A DNA stretch of 64,000 bases from Guillardia theta CCMP2712 (lineage: Eukaryota; Cryptophyceae; Pyrenomonadales; Geminigeraceae), in NCBI RefSeq assembly GCF_000315625.1, contig NW_005434611.1, positions 1 to 64,000 on the forward strand. Reading direction: 5' to 3'. The notes beneath the pieces were generated by a model. The model had not been told where the DNA came from and ran no database searches. It worked only from the letters and a program-made list of their open reading frames with translations. Position numbers and translations under genes: made by a program. Of this stretch, positions 9,110 through 18,941 are shown piece by piece; the first letter of the stretch is position 1; every line of letters begins with the position of its first letter.

Positions 9110-11257
9110 TCAAGCTCGGTACGGGCTCGCCCCGTCTTCTTCCTCGCCCTCGCCTTGCTCTTCCTCCATGTCTTCCTCTTCTTCGTCATCTTCCCTCATC
9201 TCCACTCGCAGTCGGTCCTTCTTGTCCACCTTCAGCGAGCAGGCCAGCACATGCATCTCTGCGAATTTACTCAGTGCTATGAACAGGAAGCTAAGAGATC
9301 GACGCTCTATGTCGTCGCTCTCCGCCTCCTGCTCAAGCTCAGCAGCTGCCGTTGCCCGTGGCGAGAACGCGCTGCCTCTCCTTGCCTTCTTGCTCTCTCC
9401 TTGCACGCGAGTCCAGCGCTTGCTCTGCAGCCACTTCCCCAGCTTCTCCTTGAGAACGTTGCGCCCAACTCCCTGCTCCTCTGGCATCTTCGCCCACTCT
9501 CCCAGCGACATGAACTCCAGGCTCCCCGGAGAGTAGAACGTGTCGTGGAGGTTGCCAACGGCCTTGTCCAGGACCAGCTTGATCGGCTCGCTCGTCCCTG
9601 CCTCGTTCAAAGAAGCTGCATCTTCGATGACTGCTGACAGCTCGCTGACGAGCTGCATGTCCTCTTGGCTTGACGGAGATGCTGCCTCCATTGTGATCCT
9701 CTCCAGGTCTGTAAACTCCAGCCACTCTCCCTCGCTCTCCTCCTGTCGCTGCGCTGCGTCGCTGGTGCCCCGCTGACCAGCCGCCTCAGAGTCAGGCTCC
9801 TTGTCGAAGCCGACTGCTTCGAGCTTGGTGGCTGCGCCTTCGAGATAGAAGGGCAGCTCCTTCATCATGCGTCGAGCATCCTCCGTGGAGCCGAGGAGGA
9901 TGCATAGCTTGGACCCGTTCCAGGACTTGGTGTTCAAATCCTCCTCCATGTCGATGCCTTCAACGTTGATCTCGAGCCTGTTAGCGATCTCCAACAAGAC
10001 TCTCTTGACTCTTGCGATAGACGTGTTGCCGCCGTTGCACAGCCCCTCCATCTCCTTCCTCGTGAAGCGACCAGATGCCGCCGTCGACTTGATGATGATC
10101 TTGATCTCCTTGCCGTCCTTGCCGCCTGCCTTCTTCTGCATCCTTGATGCCTTCTTCAACTTATTTCTGGACACAAAGCGATCAGCTGTCAACTCGACTG
10201 CGAGCGCCTCTCTGATCTTCGGGTCCTCGCTGAACAGAGTCAGGTGTACTCCCTCCATCGCTTCGCTCTCTCGGAAAGCTCGAAATGCTGTATCATTCGC
10301 CTCTGGGCAGCTCGAGGAGACGATCCACTCCACCTCCCTCTGTCTCCAGATGACGTTGGCCCCTACAGCGATGAAGCCTTTCTGACCTAAGCCTTTGTGG
10401 ACTTGCTGTCCTGGCGCCCCAGCGACCAGCATGCCTGCCAGCGGCTGGAGTTGGACCGCTGCAAGGGACTGGCGCAGCAGCTGATAGCGATAGACGGCAG
10501 CTATCTCAGCCGTTGTCATGCCGCCCAAGGTTAGCAGGTGAGTCAGCTCTGCCAAGCTGCCCCCTTTGCCCCAGGGTCCTCTCTTGGCTCGAATCTTGAA
10601 AGATCGATCGTGCACGATGCTCACATGTACAGCTGTGAACTTGCGACCATCGATCGCGAAGTCCTCTCTTCCCTGCCAGAGCTTCTCCGCTTGTGCATTG
10701 CGGAGGAAGGAAACAGTCACCGGGATCTCCTCAGCACTCGCTATCTCGGGTCTATACGGAGCCTTCCACATGATTGCTTTACTCTCTTGCACTGAGTCTA
10801 CGATCAGTCCGATCTCTTCAAATTTCTTCTTCAGCTTTTCTTCATGGTTGACATACACCGAGGAGATGCCCAGGAGAGTCATGGAGATGAAGGAAGTCAC
10901 CTCGTTGCCTGCTGAGGCGGTGTATGTCTCGACCTTCTCTTTCTTGGCTTCTTCAATCTGCTGCATAAACCACTCTCTGGATGCGTCACTCCATCCAGCC
11001 ATCGCTTCTTGCAGAAACTCACGTCGTGCCTGCTGACATGTCGAGCGGATGGCTTCTGCGATAGCGTCGGGGGTGCATCCCTCCACAGCCTTGCAAGCCT
11101 GGGCTGTCCTGCTGTTCGGATAACGCTTCGCGAAGCTCTTCACCCTCTCGACGAGATCAGCTTCGAGGACAGAGGCATCCACAAGTCCGCTCTGCGTGTA
11201 TTGGCATGATCTCCGATACAGCAGGTTGCGAACATTTTCATCATACTGAAGAACCAT
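9110..11257 (-). CDS. LINE ORF1 protein, proximal copy, intact (715 aa)
   Basis: One uninterrupted minus-strand frame of 716 codons from the ATG at 11257 (MVLQYDEN) to the stop at 9110. The frame stays open upstream to 11398, but that part is read from telomere-like sequence and has no ATG, so I start at 11257. The protein is soluble-looking, has no membrane segment, is basic in the middle, and ends in a long acidic tail rich in Glu and Asp (about the last 45 residues). It has a paralogue in the distal element (8444-6397), which lies directly before an ORF2 with reverse transcriptase. That position is why I call it ORF1. I see no zinc knuckle and no motif I can name. A function in binding element RNA is inferred only from element architecture. 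Confidence 0.75.
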   Translation of the reverse strand: MVLQYDENVRNLLYRRSCQYTQSGLVDASVLEADLVERVKSFAKRYPNSRTAQACKAVEGCTPDAIAEAIRSTCQQARREFLQEAMAGWSDASREWFMQQIEEAKKEKVETYTASAGNEVTSFISMTLLGISSVYVNHEEKLKKKFEEIGLIVDSVQESKAIMWKAPYRPEIASAEEIPVTVSFLRNAQAEKLWQGREDFAIDGRKFTAVHVSIVHDRSFKIRAKRGPWGKGGSLAELTHLLTLGGMTTAEIAAVYRYQLLRQSLAAVQLQPLAGMLVAGAPGQQVHKGLGQKGFIAVGANVIWRQREVEWIVSSSCPEANDTAFRAFRESEAMEGVHLTLFSEDPKIREALAVELTADRFVSRNKLKKASRMQKKAGGKDGKEIKIIIKSTAASGRFTRKEMEGLCNGGNTSIARVKRVLLEIANRLEINVEGIDMEEDLNTKSWNGSKLCILLGSTEDARRMMKELPFYLEGAATKLEAVGFDKEPDSEAAGQRGTSDAAQRQEESEGEWLEFTDLERITMEAASPSSQEDMQLVSELSAVIEDAASLNEAGTSEPIKLVLDKAVGNLHDTFYSPGSLEFMSLGEWAKMPEEQGVGRNVLKEKLGKWLQSKRWTRVQGESKKARRGSAFSPRATAAAELEQEAESDDIERRSLSFLFIALSKFAEMHVLACSLKVDKKDRLRVEMREDDEEEEDMEEEQGEGEEEDGASPYRA

Positions 11258-11346
11258 ACTTAGAAAGCTATTTGAAGTATACAAACCTCTCGCTTGCAGC
11301 TTCCTTGGCGCCCTGGCAGCTTCCCCTACACCACGCGTGCAGCCAT

Positions 11347-11390
11347 GGTGCCTGAAATAACCGGCGCTGGTGCCTGAAATAACCGGCGCT
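11347..11390. repeat. 22-bp direct duplication at the element/telomere junction
   Basis: Two perfect head-to-tail copies of a 22-base unit (core tgcctgaaataaccggcg) touch the telomere-like array on their right. They sit at the 5' end of the proximal element. Confidence 0.9.
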
Positions 11391-11442
11391 GCCCTCAACC
11401 CTAAACCCTCAACCCTAAACCCTCAACCCTCAACCCTAAACC

Positions 11443-11481
<39 letters not shown>

Positions 11482-11588
11482 ACCCTAAACCCTCAACCCT
11501 AAACCCCTAAGCTGCCTCTACTAGGGGCCGGCCCCTAAACCCTAAACCCTAAACTCAAAAAAAAAAACCCTAACTAAACCCTAAATCT
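11391..11588 (+). repeat. degenerate telomere-like array (CCCTCAA and CCCTAAA mixed)
   Basis: About 200 bases of heptamers in which CCCTCAA outnumbers CCCTAAA, a 35-base non-repeat insert near 11512-11534, then more CCCTAAA and a run of A. To its right the sequence is unique and gene-bearing, so this is probably the inner edge of the subtelomere. Degeneration here and purity at 8629-8706 fit an older inner tract and a younger outer one. Confidence 0.9.
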
Positions 11589-11902
11589 CAATCCTTTCAT
11601 GTGTCGGTGGTCTACTTGGTGTTGTGGAATGGCAGAACAAACAGGGATAAATGCGATGTTGAATCAGTGAAAAGAAGATCGAAACATTTGATGATGTCAA
11701 CCCGCGATGACATCATAAGACTCTATGCCCCTTTTATTCGAGATAGCCCGCCATGGTCATTATCTGAGGTAAATTTTGGGTTTGTTAAACGAAAATGATC
11801 AACAAAGTAGGTCATAAAGACTCTATTTACGTCTACACTTCTTCTACCTACGAGGTACCTTTGTCCACATCAACGTCCAGTTAACAATTCTTGCCTCAAA
11901 GG

Positions 11903-13544
11903 ATGTTGACTCTCGGCTTGTTTCTGGTTCTGTTGTTTCTCTTCTCCTCTCTGTCGTTGTTCTGCGATTACATCACAGACACCCATACATTGGTGGCGCA
12001 AGAAGCCAAAATGCCGTTTGTGATAATTATGGCGACGCTTTTAAAGAAAGGAATACATGTTTGTATCCGCCTTCTCATTCGTGCAGGTTTAGTCTCATTC
12101 TTGAAACTTACTGTTAAATGACGATACTAGGAATCTTCATCTCGTTCGGAGTTCTCAGCATCCGCACCATCTCATCAAGGCATTCCATTGATGAAGGCAA
12201 GCAACAAGAGAATGCTGCACTTGCTGACAAGACTGCTTGTTTCGTGTTCTAGTTGAGGTTGTTCCCGACATGCCAAGACCAGCTTTATATGTGGCGAACC
12301 ATCTCGGGTACTAAAATGACTTGCATAACATGTGGGTGACTCTCGAAGCTGGCTAGAGATTCTTGTTCTTCTCAGTCAGGTCTATCAGCGACCAGATACA
12401 TGCTTGCAACATGACAAGATTGATGAAGTTTGGCTGCACGTTTGTGGCCCACAAGTACATCAAAGACATTCCTTGTGTGGGATCCGTAGCTCGAGCTCTC
12501 GGCGTAGTGTTTGTTGGACAAGGTGATTTCATTTCAACCATGATGTGAAACAATAACAAGATAAAAGGTGAAAGCTCGAGTGAAACAGTCAAGCAGAGGA
12601 TCCTTGAGACATATGACTGTATCATAAAGTTGTTACAATTGGAAGCGAATCCTTTTTCTGAACTTCACACAAGAAACTGTCCGACATGTCGGAAATGCTA
12701 TCCGCCTGTGGTTATTTTTCCAGAGGTACTTGCAGGGGTTTGTAGCTTAAGGGCGCCAAGGAAGTGAGAGATGTGCAGGGAACGACGACAAATGGCCTCG
12801 GTATGCTGACCTTCCGCACAGGAGCGTTTGTATCATCGGTTCCTGTTGGTACCACAGATAAAGAGAGAAAGCAAACTGAGCTCTGATCTCCAGGTCTCTC
12901 CCGTTTGCCTTCGATTCGCTTCATCGCAACATTTCAATGCATCCTGGGAAACCATTCTCTTCTCCCACCATCTCTTACGTAACTTCATTGCACTCGCGGT
13001 CTGGATCTTACTCATGTGAAGGTACCATGACTCAAGTTCACAACAACATGCAGCTCATTTTGATGCCTCCAATCAAGGTTTATCGCTTCACCATTCCTTT
13101 TCGTCGCTTTATTGCACTGTTTGGAATTCATTGTGAATCAGGTGGCTAAAGATCCGAGTCGAGAAGAAGCAAGGCAGGCTCGATACTTTGCCGACATGGT
13201 GCCTCTGCCTGCTATCTGCTTCCCTGACACGTGCTCAGGTTCAGCTGACCATGAGTGACTGCATGCTGAGTCACTGGGGGCTATCGACACCAACTAGCGG
13301 GGGCAAGCAAGAAGGCAGGCAGCCCACAGGCTCAACTCTGTGTGATAGTTGCATCGCAGAAGCTCTGAGATTGAGCATGAACGAGGCGTCTCGCACAGCT
13401 GCCGAACGCGTTCCTGCGACAGTGAGAGGCGGAGATCCGACATTTCCTGTGTGGAAATTGAACAGGAAGCACAAGGTGAGATCGATTGCGGGCACGTGCA
13501 AAGACATAACGCAAGGCAGATGCTGTTTCATCAATGGGTGCTAG
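11903..13544 (+). CDS. PlsC/LPCAT-like membrane O-acyltransferase (11 exons)
   Basis: Exons: 11903-12086, 12131-12196, 12253-12307, 12349-12379, 12429-12522, 12568-12725, 12779 to about 12840, 12894-12978, 13022-13077, 13142-13198, 13239-13544. The order of motifs is that of lysophosphatidate/lysophosphatidylcholine acyltransferases, which acylate lysophospholipids at the ER: a hydrophobic N-terminus, NHLGWLE (His100), FVAHKYIKDIPCVGS, FPEGTTTNGL, then SPVCLRF and HLLRTMTQVHNN. The usual H-x4-D box reads H-x4-E here (His100, Glu105). Intron 2 (12197-12252) has a GC donor (AAG|GCAAGC). The junction after exon 7 is not settled, because two donors give slightly different loops. The start is the first in-frame ATG before a hydrophobic stretch. 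The C-terminal 100 residues are not recognised. Confidence 0.75.
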
Positions 13545-13589
13545 GGAAGAAGACGGACGAGGAATTGATTTCCGAGGTTTTCTGGAGGA

Positions 13590-16500
13590 GCAGCTGTTGA
13601 ACCCCTGACAGCAGTGCAGTATCGAAGTCTCCTTGCAAGCGACAACTCGCTTATGTCAAGCTTGATTGGATCTTTTGACCTCTCTCCCTGATACCTTTCT
13701 TGCCCTTTGTCGACCATGTAAACTATCAACCGCTGCGGCTTCACGTCCTCCTCAACCTTACTTGGCATTCGTTGCTGAATCCAACACCAACTCTTTGACT
13801 TATGTGTAATCGAGCACCTGTTGAGAAGAACGAGCCAAGACGACGCCATGTTGCATCTACAATGGTATGAAAAGGAAAGCGCTTGAGCCTTGAATGTACC
13901 TGAAAGCATTCCATCGCCATCTCCAACGCCGAGAGCAAAGCTCTCTTCTTGTCTAAACCGTCATCCAACACAAACTCTAATGGCGTGTGAGAGAAAGACA
14001 TCAACAGAGCAACAACTTCTACCTTTCAATGACGACAAGTCCAGAGTCCTGTGCAATGGTAATGACCAACAAGAGCACAAGCTCATGAATTTCACCTCTC
14101 AGTCCAGACGGGAAATGCTTTCTGTTCGATCGGGTCCCAACCAAACAGAATATCTGCACCGTTGCAAGTCCCAAGCTGGAGAGCATACATGAAAATTGTG
14201 AGAGTGGGAATACGAACAAACCGTATTATGAAACCAATCATAAACTGCATTCCTCTGCTCATGGAGCGATTGGCAATTCGCCTCTTTCAAGCGTTCGCAA
14301 GCATTTTGGTGATTGTTGAGGTCAAGGTATCTGCAGCAACCTCAGATCAAAAACTGAGGTGGGAAGGGGAGTAGTAAAAACAGGCTCAATCGAGGAACGA
14401 TACTAAAATGATTCCAAGAGAACAGCAGGTGAAACATTTGACAAAACAAATCAAGGAGAGGTAAATACCCCGGGAGAAGCGAAAGATGATTCATGATTTC
14501 TCTAAGGGCACGGAAAATCATTTTCTTCTCTTCCTCTTCACAGGAAATTCGACTGATAAAGGCTCCTGAAGCTGCGCTGATCTTATCGGAACCTTGAGAG
14601 CAGCGAGGAGCTTCCTTCGTAGCAATGCTCAATCTTGTTGAGAGGTAATCGACCAGATGAATCTGCATTAAACGGAATGAGCGTTATCTCGTCCCTTGCG
14701 CTTTGCCCCAACCGCTCCCCCTCCTCCTGCATCAAGTTCCCAAACTCATTACCTCAAAGCATCCTGCACCAGCCACAGCAAACCCGTTTAAATGAACATC
14801 ATTGACGCATCTGAGAGCATTTTTCATCACGCTGGAAATATCTGACATGGTTGACTGTAGAAGACAGTTTGAGAAAAATCGATGGATTTTGATCATTAAT
14901 ATTACCTCCTCTGGACAACACAACAGGATTGTGCAAAATGTTTTAGAGATAAGAGATGCATTGCTCTTGGTAAAGACCATGCATCTCCTCCCAGAAATGA
15001 TCACCTATTGGGTTTCAACAGAAATCGAATCTTGCAACGACCATTCTTCACCTCGGACAATTTTCCAAACGCCCCAAAATCATCCTCACACACATCAAGA
15101 AGGATGGAACTTAGGATGTTTGCACCTGTGATGTCCTGCAAGCGCATCAAGTAAATCAAATCGTCTTGTCGCTGACACGATATTCTCTTTCTGCTCAGAT
15201 ATGGACACAAAACCTTGTCAAACCTGTAAGCTCTTCATATGGCGGACTGAAAGCCTTTCGAGGGGAAGTATTCCTCGTCTGAGACATTCCTCCTTTTCAG
15301 GTAAAACACATATTATCACTCGTCTGACACAGACACTCTAATCTTGTGTCACAAGCAAGTAGCTACCTGAATGGCTGGATCGATTCCTCGTTGACAAGCA
15401 AGGACGTGCACGCGACTGCGATGAAGATTCTCAACTAGATGTCGTAGATGTCTTAAAGCATCTTCATCTCCCTGCCCCTTCTGTCACTCGCTTTTGCAAG
15501 ATGACATGGATAATTACGTTTTCTGAAACATTTCGGTGGCGCGAAAACTGAAACGCTCCAGTAGCTGCATGTTGGTAGGCAGAGCCGTCAAAAGGCTCCA
15601 GTGCAACGTCAAACAAAACAATTCTCGAGCGATCAACCTCGGCCCTGTGAGTCACTTGAAGCGTAAGGGGAATACGATGCGCTCAGTCTAACCTCAATCG
15701 AGAATCGCTTGGAATAGAAGCGTCGATGACGAGACCTTGTACTACTTTGGAACTGTTGCTTATTGAGTCAGAAGTTTGCTTATGTCATTAGATAGATCTG
15801 ACGAAACCTCAAAACAGACAATCCAGGGACGGGAAATATCCGGAAGGAAGCTTTTTCCTCAACGCTTTAGCATCCTATCAGTCATAGAACACCAGGACGG
15901 GCATATTACCTTCTGAATGCTTCCATCACAAGATCAACCAGAAAACTGATTTCCCTCCCATTTAGACGAAAGCTTAACTTCGGCACCAAAACGGATCTCA
16001 AAATAGATCGAAGGAACCATTCTTGACGATGTTGATGCTTGCCATGGGTCAACTGAGCAGCATCGTGCTCATTGTTGAGAGGACAAGTCGAAATATTTTC
16101 TCCGCTCGCCCAACGAATCACCACGGGGCAGCTTGCCCAAGCGAAGTAGTCAAGTATCCACTCCTCAAGAGCAGCAAGAGCAATAGAAAGATGTTGTTGA
16201 CGGATGTGCGATGACGAATCCCGATGAAGCAACGAGCAATCCAAACTGGACAAAAATTCTACATGGACCCCAAAAGATTTTGAGCCAGCAAGCGTTTCTA
16301 AGCGCTCACTCTCACTTAAGCTCTCACGCTCTTGGTGATCACATGGCTAGTGAAGTAAATCAATGAGGTCAAGATGAAGGGAGCAAACCTGACACGTCGA
16401 CAAAGCCAACTCCAGAAACATCAAAATGCACAAGAGACCCTGATCGCGAAAAGATCGCAGATGACGGAGAATCAGATTCTGCAAGAAGACTGCAAAGGGA

Positions 16501-16750
16501 TCGCTTGGCTTCAAAGCCTGCAACAAGACTCTGACCACGGATTGATCAGAGAAAGACTGACCTCAATCAAGCTCAAAGAAAAAGACGTCAGCTTCGCTTT
16601 CCCACTGCTACCGCTCAACTGCAGGATGAATTTCCGTCCTGTTGGACCGAAACTGTGTGAGGCGATGGAATGGAGAAACAAAAGATGGGAGAAGAGCCCT
16701 CGCGTCCTTGTGACGGGAACAAGCTGCACACCATGATCGTTTAAACCCAT
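13590..16750 (-). CDS. MKKS: group II chaperonin-like protein, closest to MKKS/BBS6 (multi-exon; 3' end not fixed)
   Basis: Phase-consistent first exons are 16750-16562, 16517-16389, 16346-15910 and 15752-15693. Later exons cover about 15655-15500, 15460-15365, 15230-15000, 14830-14750, 14660-14480 and 14000-13880. Conserved pieces in chaperonin order: SHSFGPTGRKFI (ATP-site loop), HLRSFRDQGLLC (the MKKS-type SFxDxGL in place of GDGT), GLVIDASIP, SRIVLFDVALEP, LIYLMRLQDITGANI and GFAVAGAGCFE. The canonical GDGTT of CCT subunits is replaced, as in the BBS chaperonins, so ATPase activity is doubtful. In animals MKKS helps build the BBSome that serves cilia. That role is transferred from the family. 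The start is 19 bases after the PET117 stop on the same strand. CCT divergence without BBS function is the alternative. Confidence 0.65.
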
Positions 16751-16769
16751 GCTTCATTTCATAGTACGT

Positions 16770-16949
16770 TCAGACGTTTCGTTGACTCAGCTCTTGCTCT
16801 CTCTTGTGCAGGCGCTCCAGGTCTTTGATCACCCCTTCTCGCATGAGCTTTCTCTCCTTGTTTTGAGAATCGTGAATGAAGTATACGACGCCAACTGTAA
16901 CTGCTCCCATCACTGCGAACGCGATCGATCCCCCATGCTTTGTCAACAT
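16770..16949 (-). CDS. PET117: PET117-like cytochrome c oxidase assembly protein (59 aa)
   Basis: An uninterrupted minus-strand frame encodes 59 residues: a short N-terminus, one hydrophobic segment (about 8-25, AVMGAVTVGVVYFI), then a basic helix with KLMREGVIKDLER, which matches the hallmark GVI-x-D-x-ER of the PET117 family. PET117 is a small mitochondrial inner-membrane protein needed to assemble cytochrome c oxidase. The length suits the family. An additional upstream exon cannot be excluded, since an acceptor-like AG lies a few bases before the ATG. The stop codon is only 19 bases from the start of the MKKS-like gene on the same strand. Confidence 0.75.
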   Translation of the reverse strand: MLTKHGGSIAFAVMGAVTVGVVYFIHDSQNKERKLMREGVIKDLERLHKREQELSQRNV

Positions 16950-16957
16950 GGCTCTGA

Positions 16958-17311
<354 letters not shown>

Positions 17312-17425
17312 TGAGTCAGGTGTATCCCTGGGAAAAAAGGCGGACCGGTGTCCAACTTTTGTGCCTGAGGTCTGTAATAAAAGATGGGGACCTCTCACAC
17401 ATGTTTCACGTGAAAGTTTGCAGCA

Positions 17426-18913
17426 ATGGCGCTACGAGTCGGTGGCGTCCCCGAGCACTTCAACCTACCATGGCAGCTGGCAAGGCAAGTAGAGATGCGA
17501 CCGTATGATCATGTTCAATGTCACCATCATGAATTCAGTGATTACAACTTCAAAGGAGAAAGTGTAATCGGAGGAAATAGATCATAGAGTAAGAAGAAGT
17601 ATGGAAACTAGATATTATAATATGATCTTTGCAAATGCACGACACATATCTGAAACAATCACGCAGAGAAAGGAAACTGTTTGAGCAGGAAGGATTGCAG
17701 GTAGAATGGAAAGATTTTCCTGGAGGTACAGGTGCCATGTAAGATCTCCACTGCGATGTGAGTTACGCTGACCCGGATGAAATAGGACAAAAGCGCTGAA
17801 CGATGGAGAAGCAGATGTTTGCGTACTCCTGACTGAAGGAATTGTTAAGGACATTGTCTGCAACAAGAAGAGCAAAATAGTCTCTACGTTTGTTTCCAGT
17901 CCTCTTTGCTGGGGAATCCACACAGGTGCCACGCGGGTCCTCATGGTCTGCTCGATGACGAGAGGCGGCAGGAGCAAAACAGCAAGACGTGACAGCCGTG
18001 AAGGATCTCAATGAGAAGATATGGGCGATCAGCCGCTTCACCTCAGGCTCGCACCTCATGGCCTGTGAGCTGCTTGTTCACTCAATGCCGTTGAACTTAT
18101 CCGCTTCCTCTAGTCGTACTGGCGAAGCAGGAGGGATGGGACACGGCGAGCCTCAAGTTCAAGACCGTTGGAGACATCAAAGGCGCGCAGGAAGCTCTTA
18201 CTGATGGTGTTCCTGCTCCGATTGTTCCTTGTCTTTGTTGCTGACGGAGCGTGCCAGGATCTGCCAACGGCTTTCTCTGGGAGAAGTTCATGACAAAGCC
18301 TCTTGTGGATGGGGGAGTCTTCCGTAGGGTCAGTTAGAAGGGGTGGGGGGCAGGGACTTAGGCTTCACGCAGGTAGGAGAGATTCCAACGCCATGGCCAT
18401 GTTTCGTGATCGCAGTGAGGAACGAGATTCTTCAAGAAGTGAGTTGAACCCCTTTGACGAACGTGACGTGACGGAGCTCCAGAGATCTGCAGACGTCAGG
18501 AAGATGATCGACATTGTTCAGAAGGTTTGCCAGGAGTTCAAGGCGGACGAAACGTCTCCAGCGTTGGTGGCACAGTGTGTTCAAAACGTGATCAATTCGT
18601 TACTTAATGACTTGTGCCGCCAGGACGTTTGAGCACAAATATGAAGACGCGTGCGAGTGGATGAAAAGCGTTGAGTGGAGCTCGGCATGTCAAACTGATC
18701 GCGAAATGATCCTGAAGGTCTTTCTTTGTCTGGCCTACACTCCCTGCTCGTGCTCTGTTCTCATCACTTTCTTCATCTCTCCTCCTCTCTTTTCCGATCA
18801 CTCGCGGTTCTTGAAGCTGATTTCTTTCCTTGCTGCAGGTCGCACACACACTGGCAGAGCTCAACATCATCCAAGAGATTCCTGACGTATCAGAAATCGT
18901 CAAGGACATTTGA
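17426..18913 (+). CDS. periplasmic-binding-protein-fold protein of the Ca3427 / nitrate-sulfonate SBP type (10 exons, 282 aa)
   Basis: Exons: 17426-17484, 17673-17738, 17786-17925, 17972-18064, 18114-18206, 18258-18328, 18373-18438, 18483-18574, 18624-18717, 18839-18913. All phases agree. Conserved stretches run in order: [80 protein letters not shown], then a helical C-terminus ending NIIQEIPDV. This is the solute-binding fold seen in bacterial ABC importers for nitrate, taurine and thiamine precursors, and in a eukaryotic branch typified by the fungal Ca3427. No signal peptide is visible, so it is probably intracellular, and its ligand is unknown. Intron 1 uses a GC donor (AAG|GCAAGT). The stop lies 28 bases from the convergent beta-adaptin stop. 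Confidence 0.75.
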
Positions 18914-18941
18914 AACGTTTCCAGTAAATTTTGTATTCTTG

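Larger units (their letters stand above)
8707..11390 (-). mobile_element. telomere-flanked LINE relative, proximal copy carrying ORF1 only
   Basis: Bounded by CCCTAAA at 8706 and by the telomere-like array starting at 11391. It contains a 22-bp duplication at its 5' side, the intact ORF1 (11257-9110), three 76-bp repeats and a tail of about 165 bases. No ORF2 remains, so it would depend on another element for reverse transcription. There is no poly(A) between its 3' end and the telomere repeats. Confidence 0.7.

Noticed and set aside
8814-9637. Plus-strand Ser/Leu-rich ORFs of 221-240 residues
   Set aside because: They are antisense to ORF1 and its 76-base 3' repeats, and their composition follows from the repeat.
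11258-11398. Extension of the 715-residue ORF1 upstream to position 11398
   Set aside because: The extra codons start at TTG within telomere-like repeat DNA and have no counterpart in the distal copy. The first ATG at 11257 aligns with the start of the paralogue.
18303-18632. A 109-residue ORF (MGESSVGS..., internal start MAMFRDRS)
   Set aside because: It spans two exons and an intron of the PBP-fold gene in the wrong frame. The true frame there reads [13 protein letters not shown] and is conserved.
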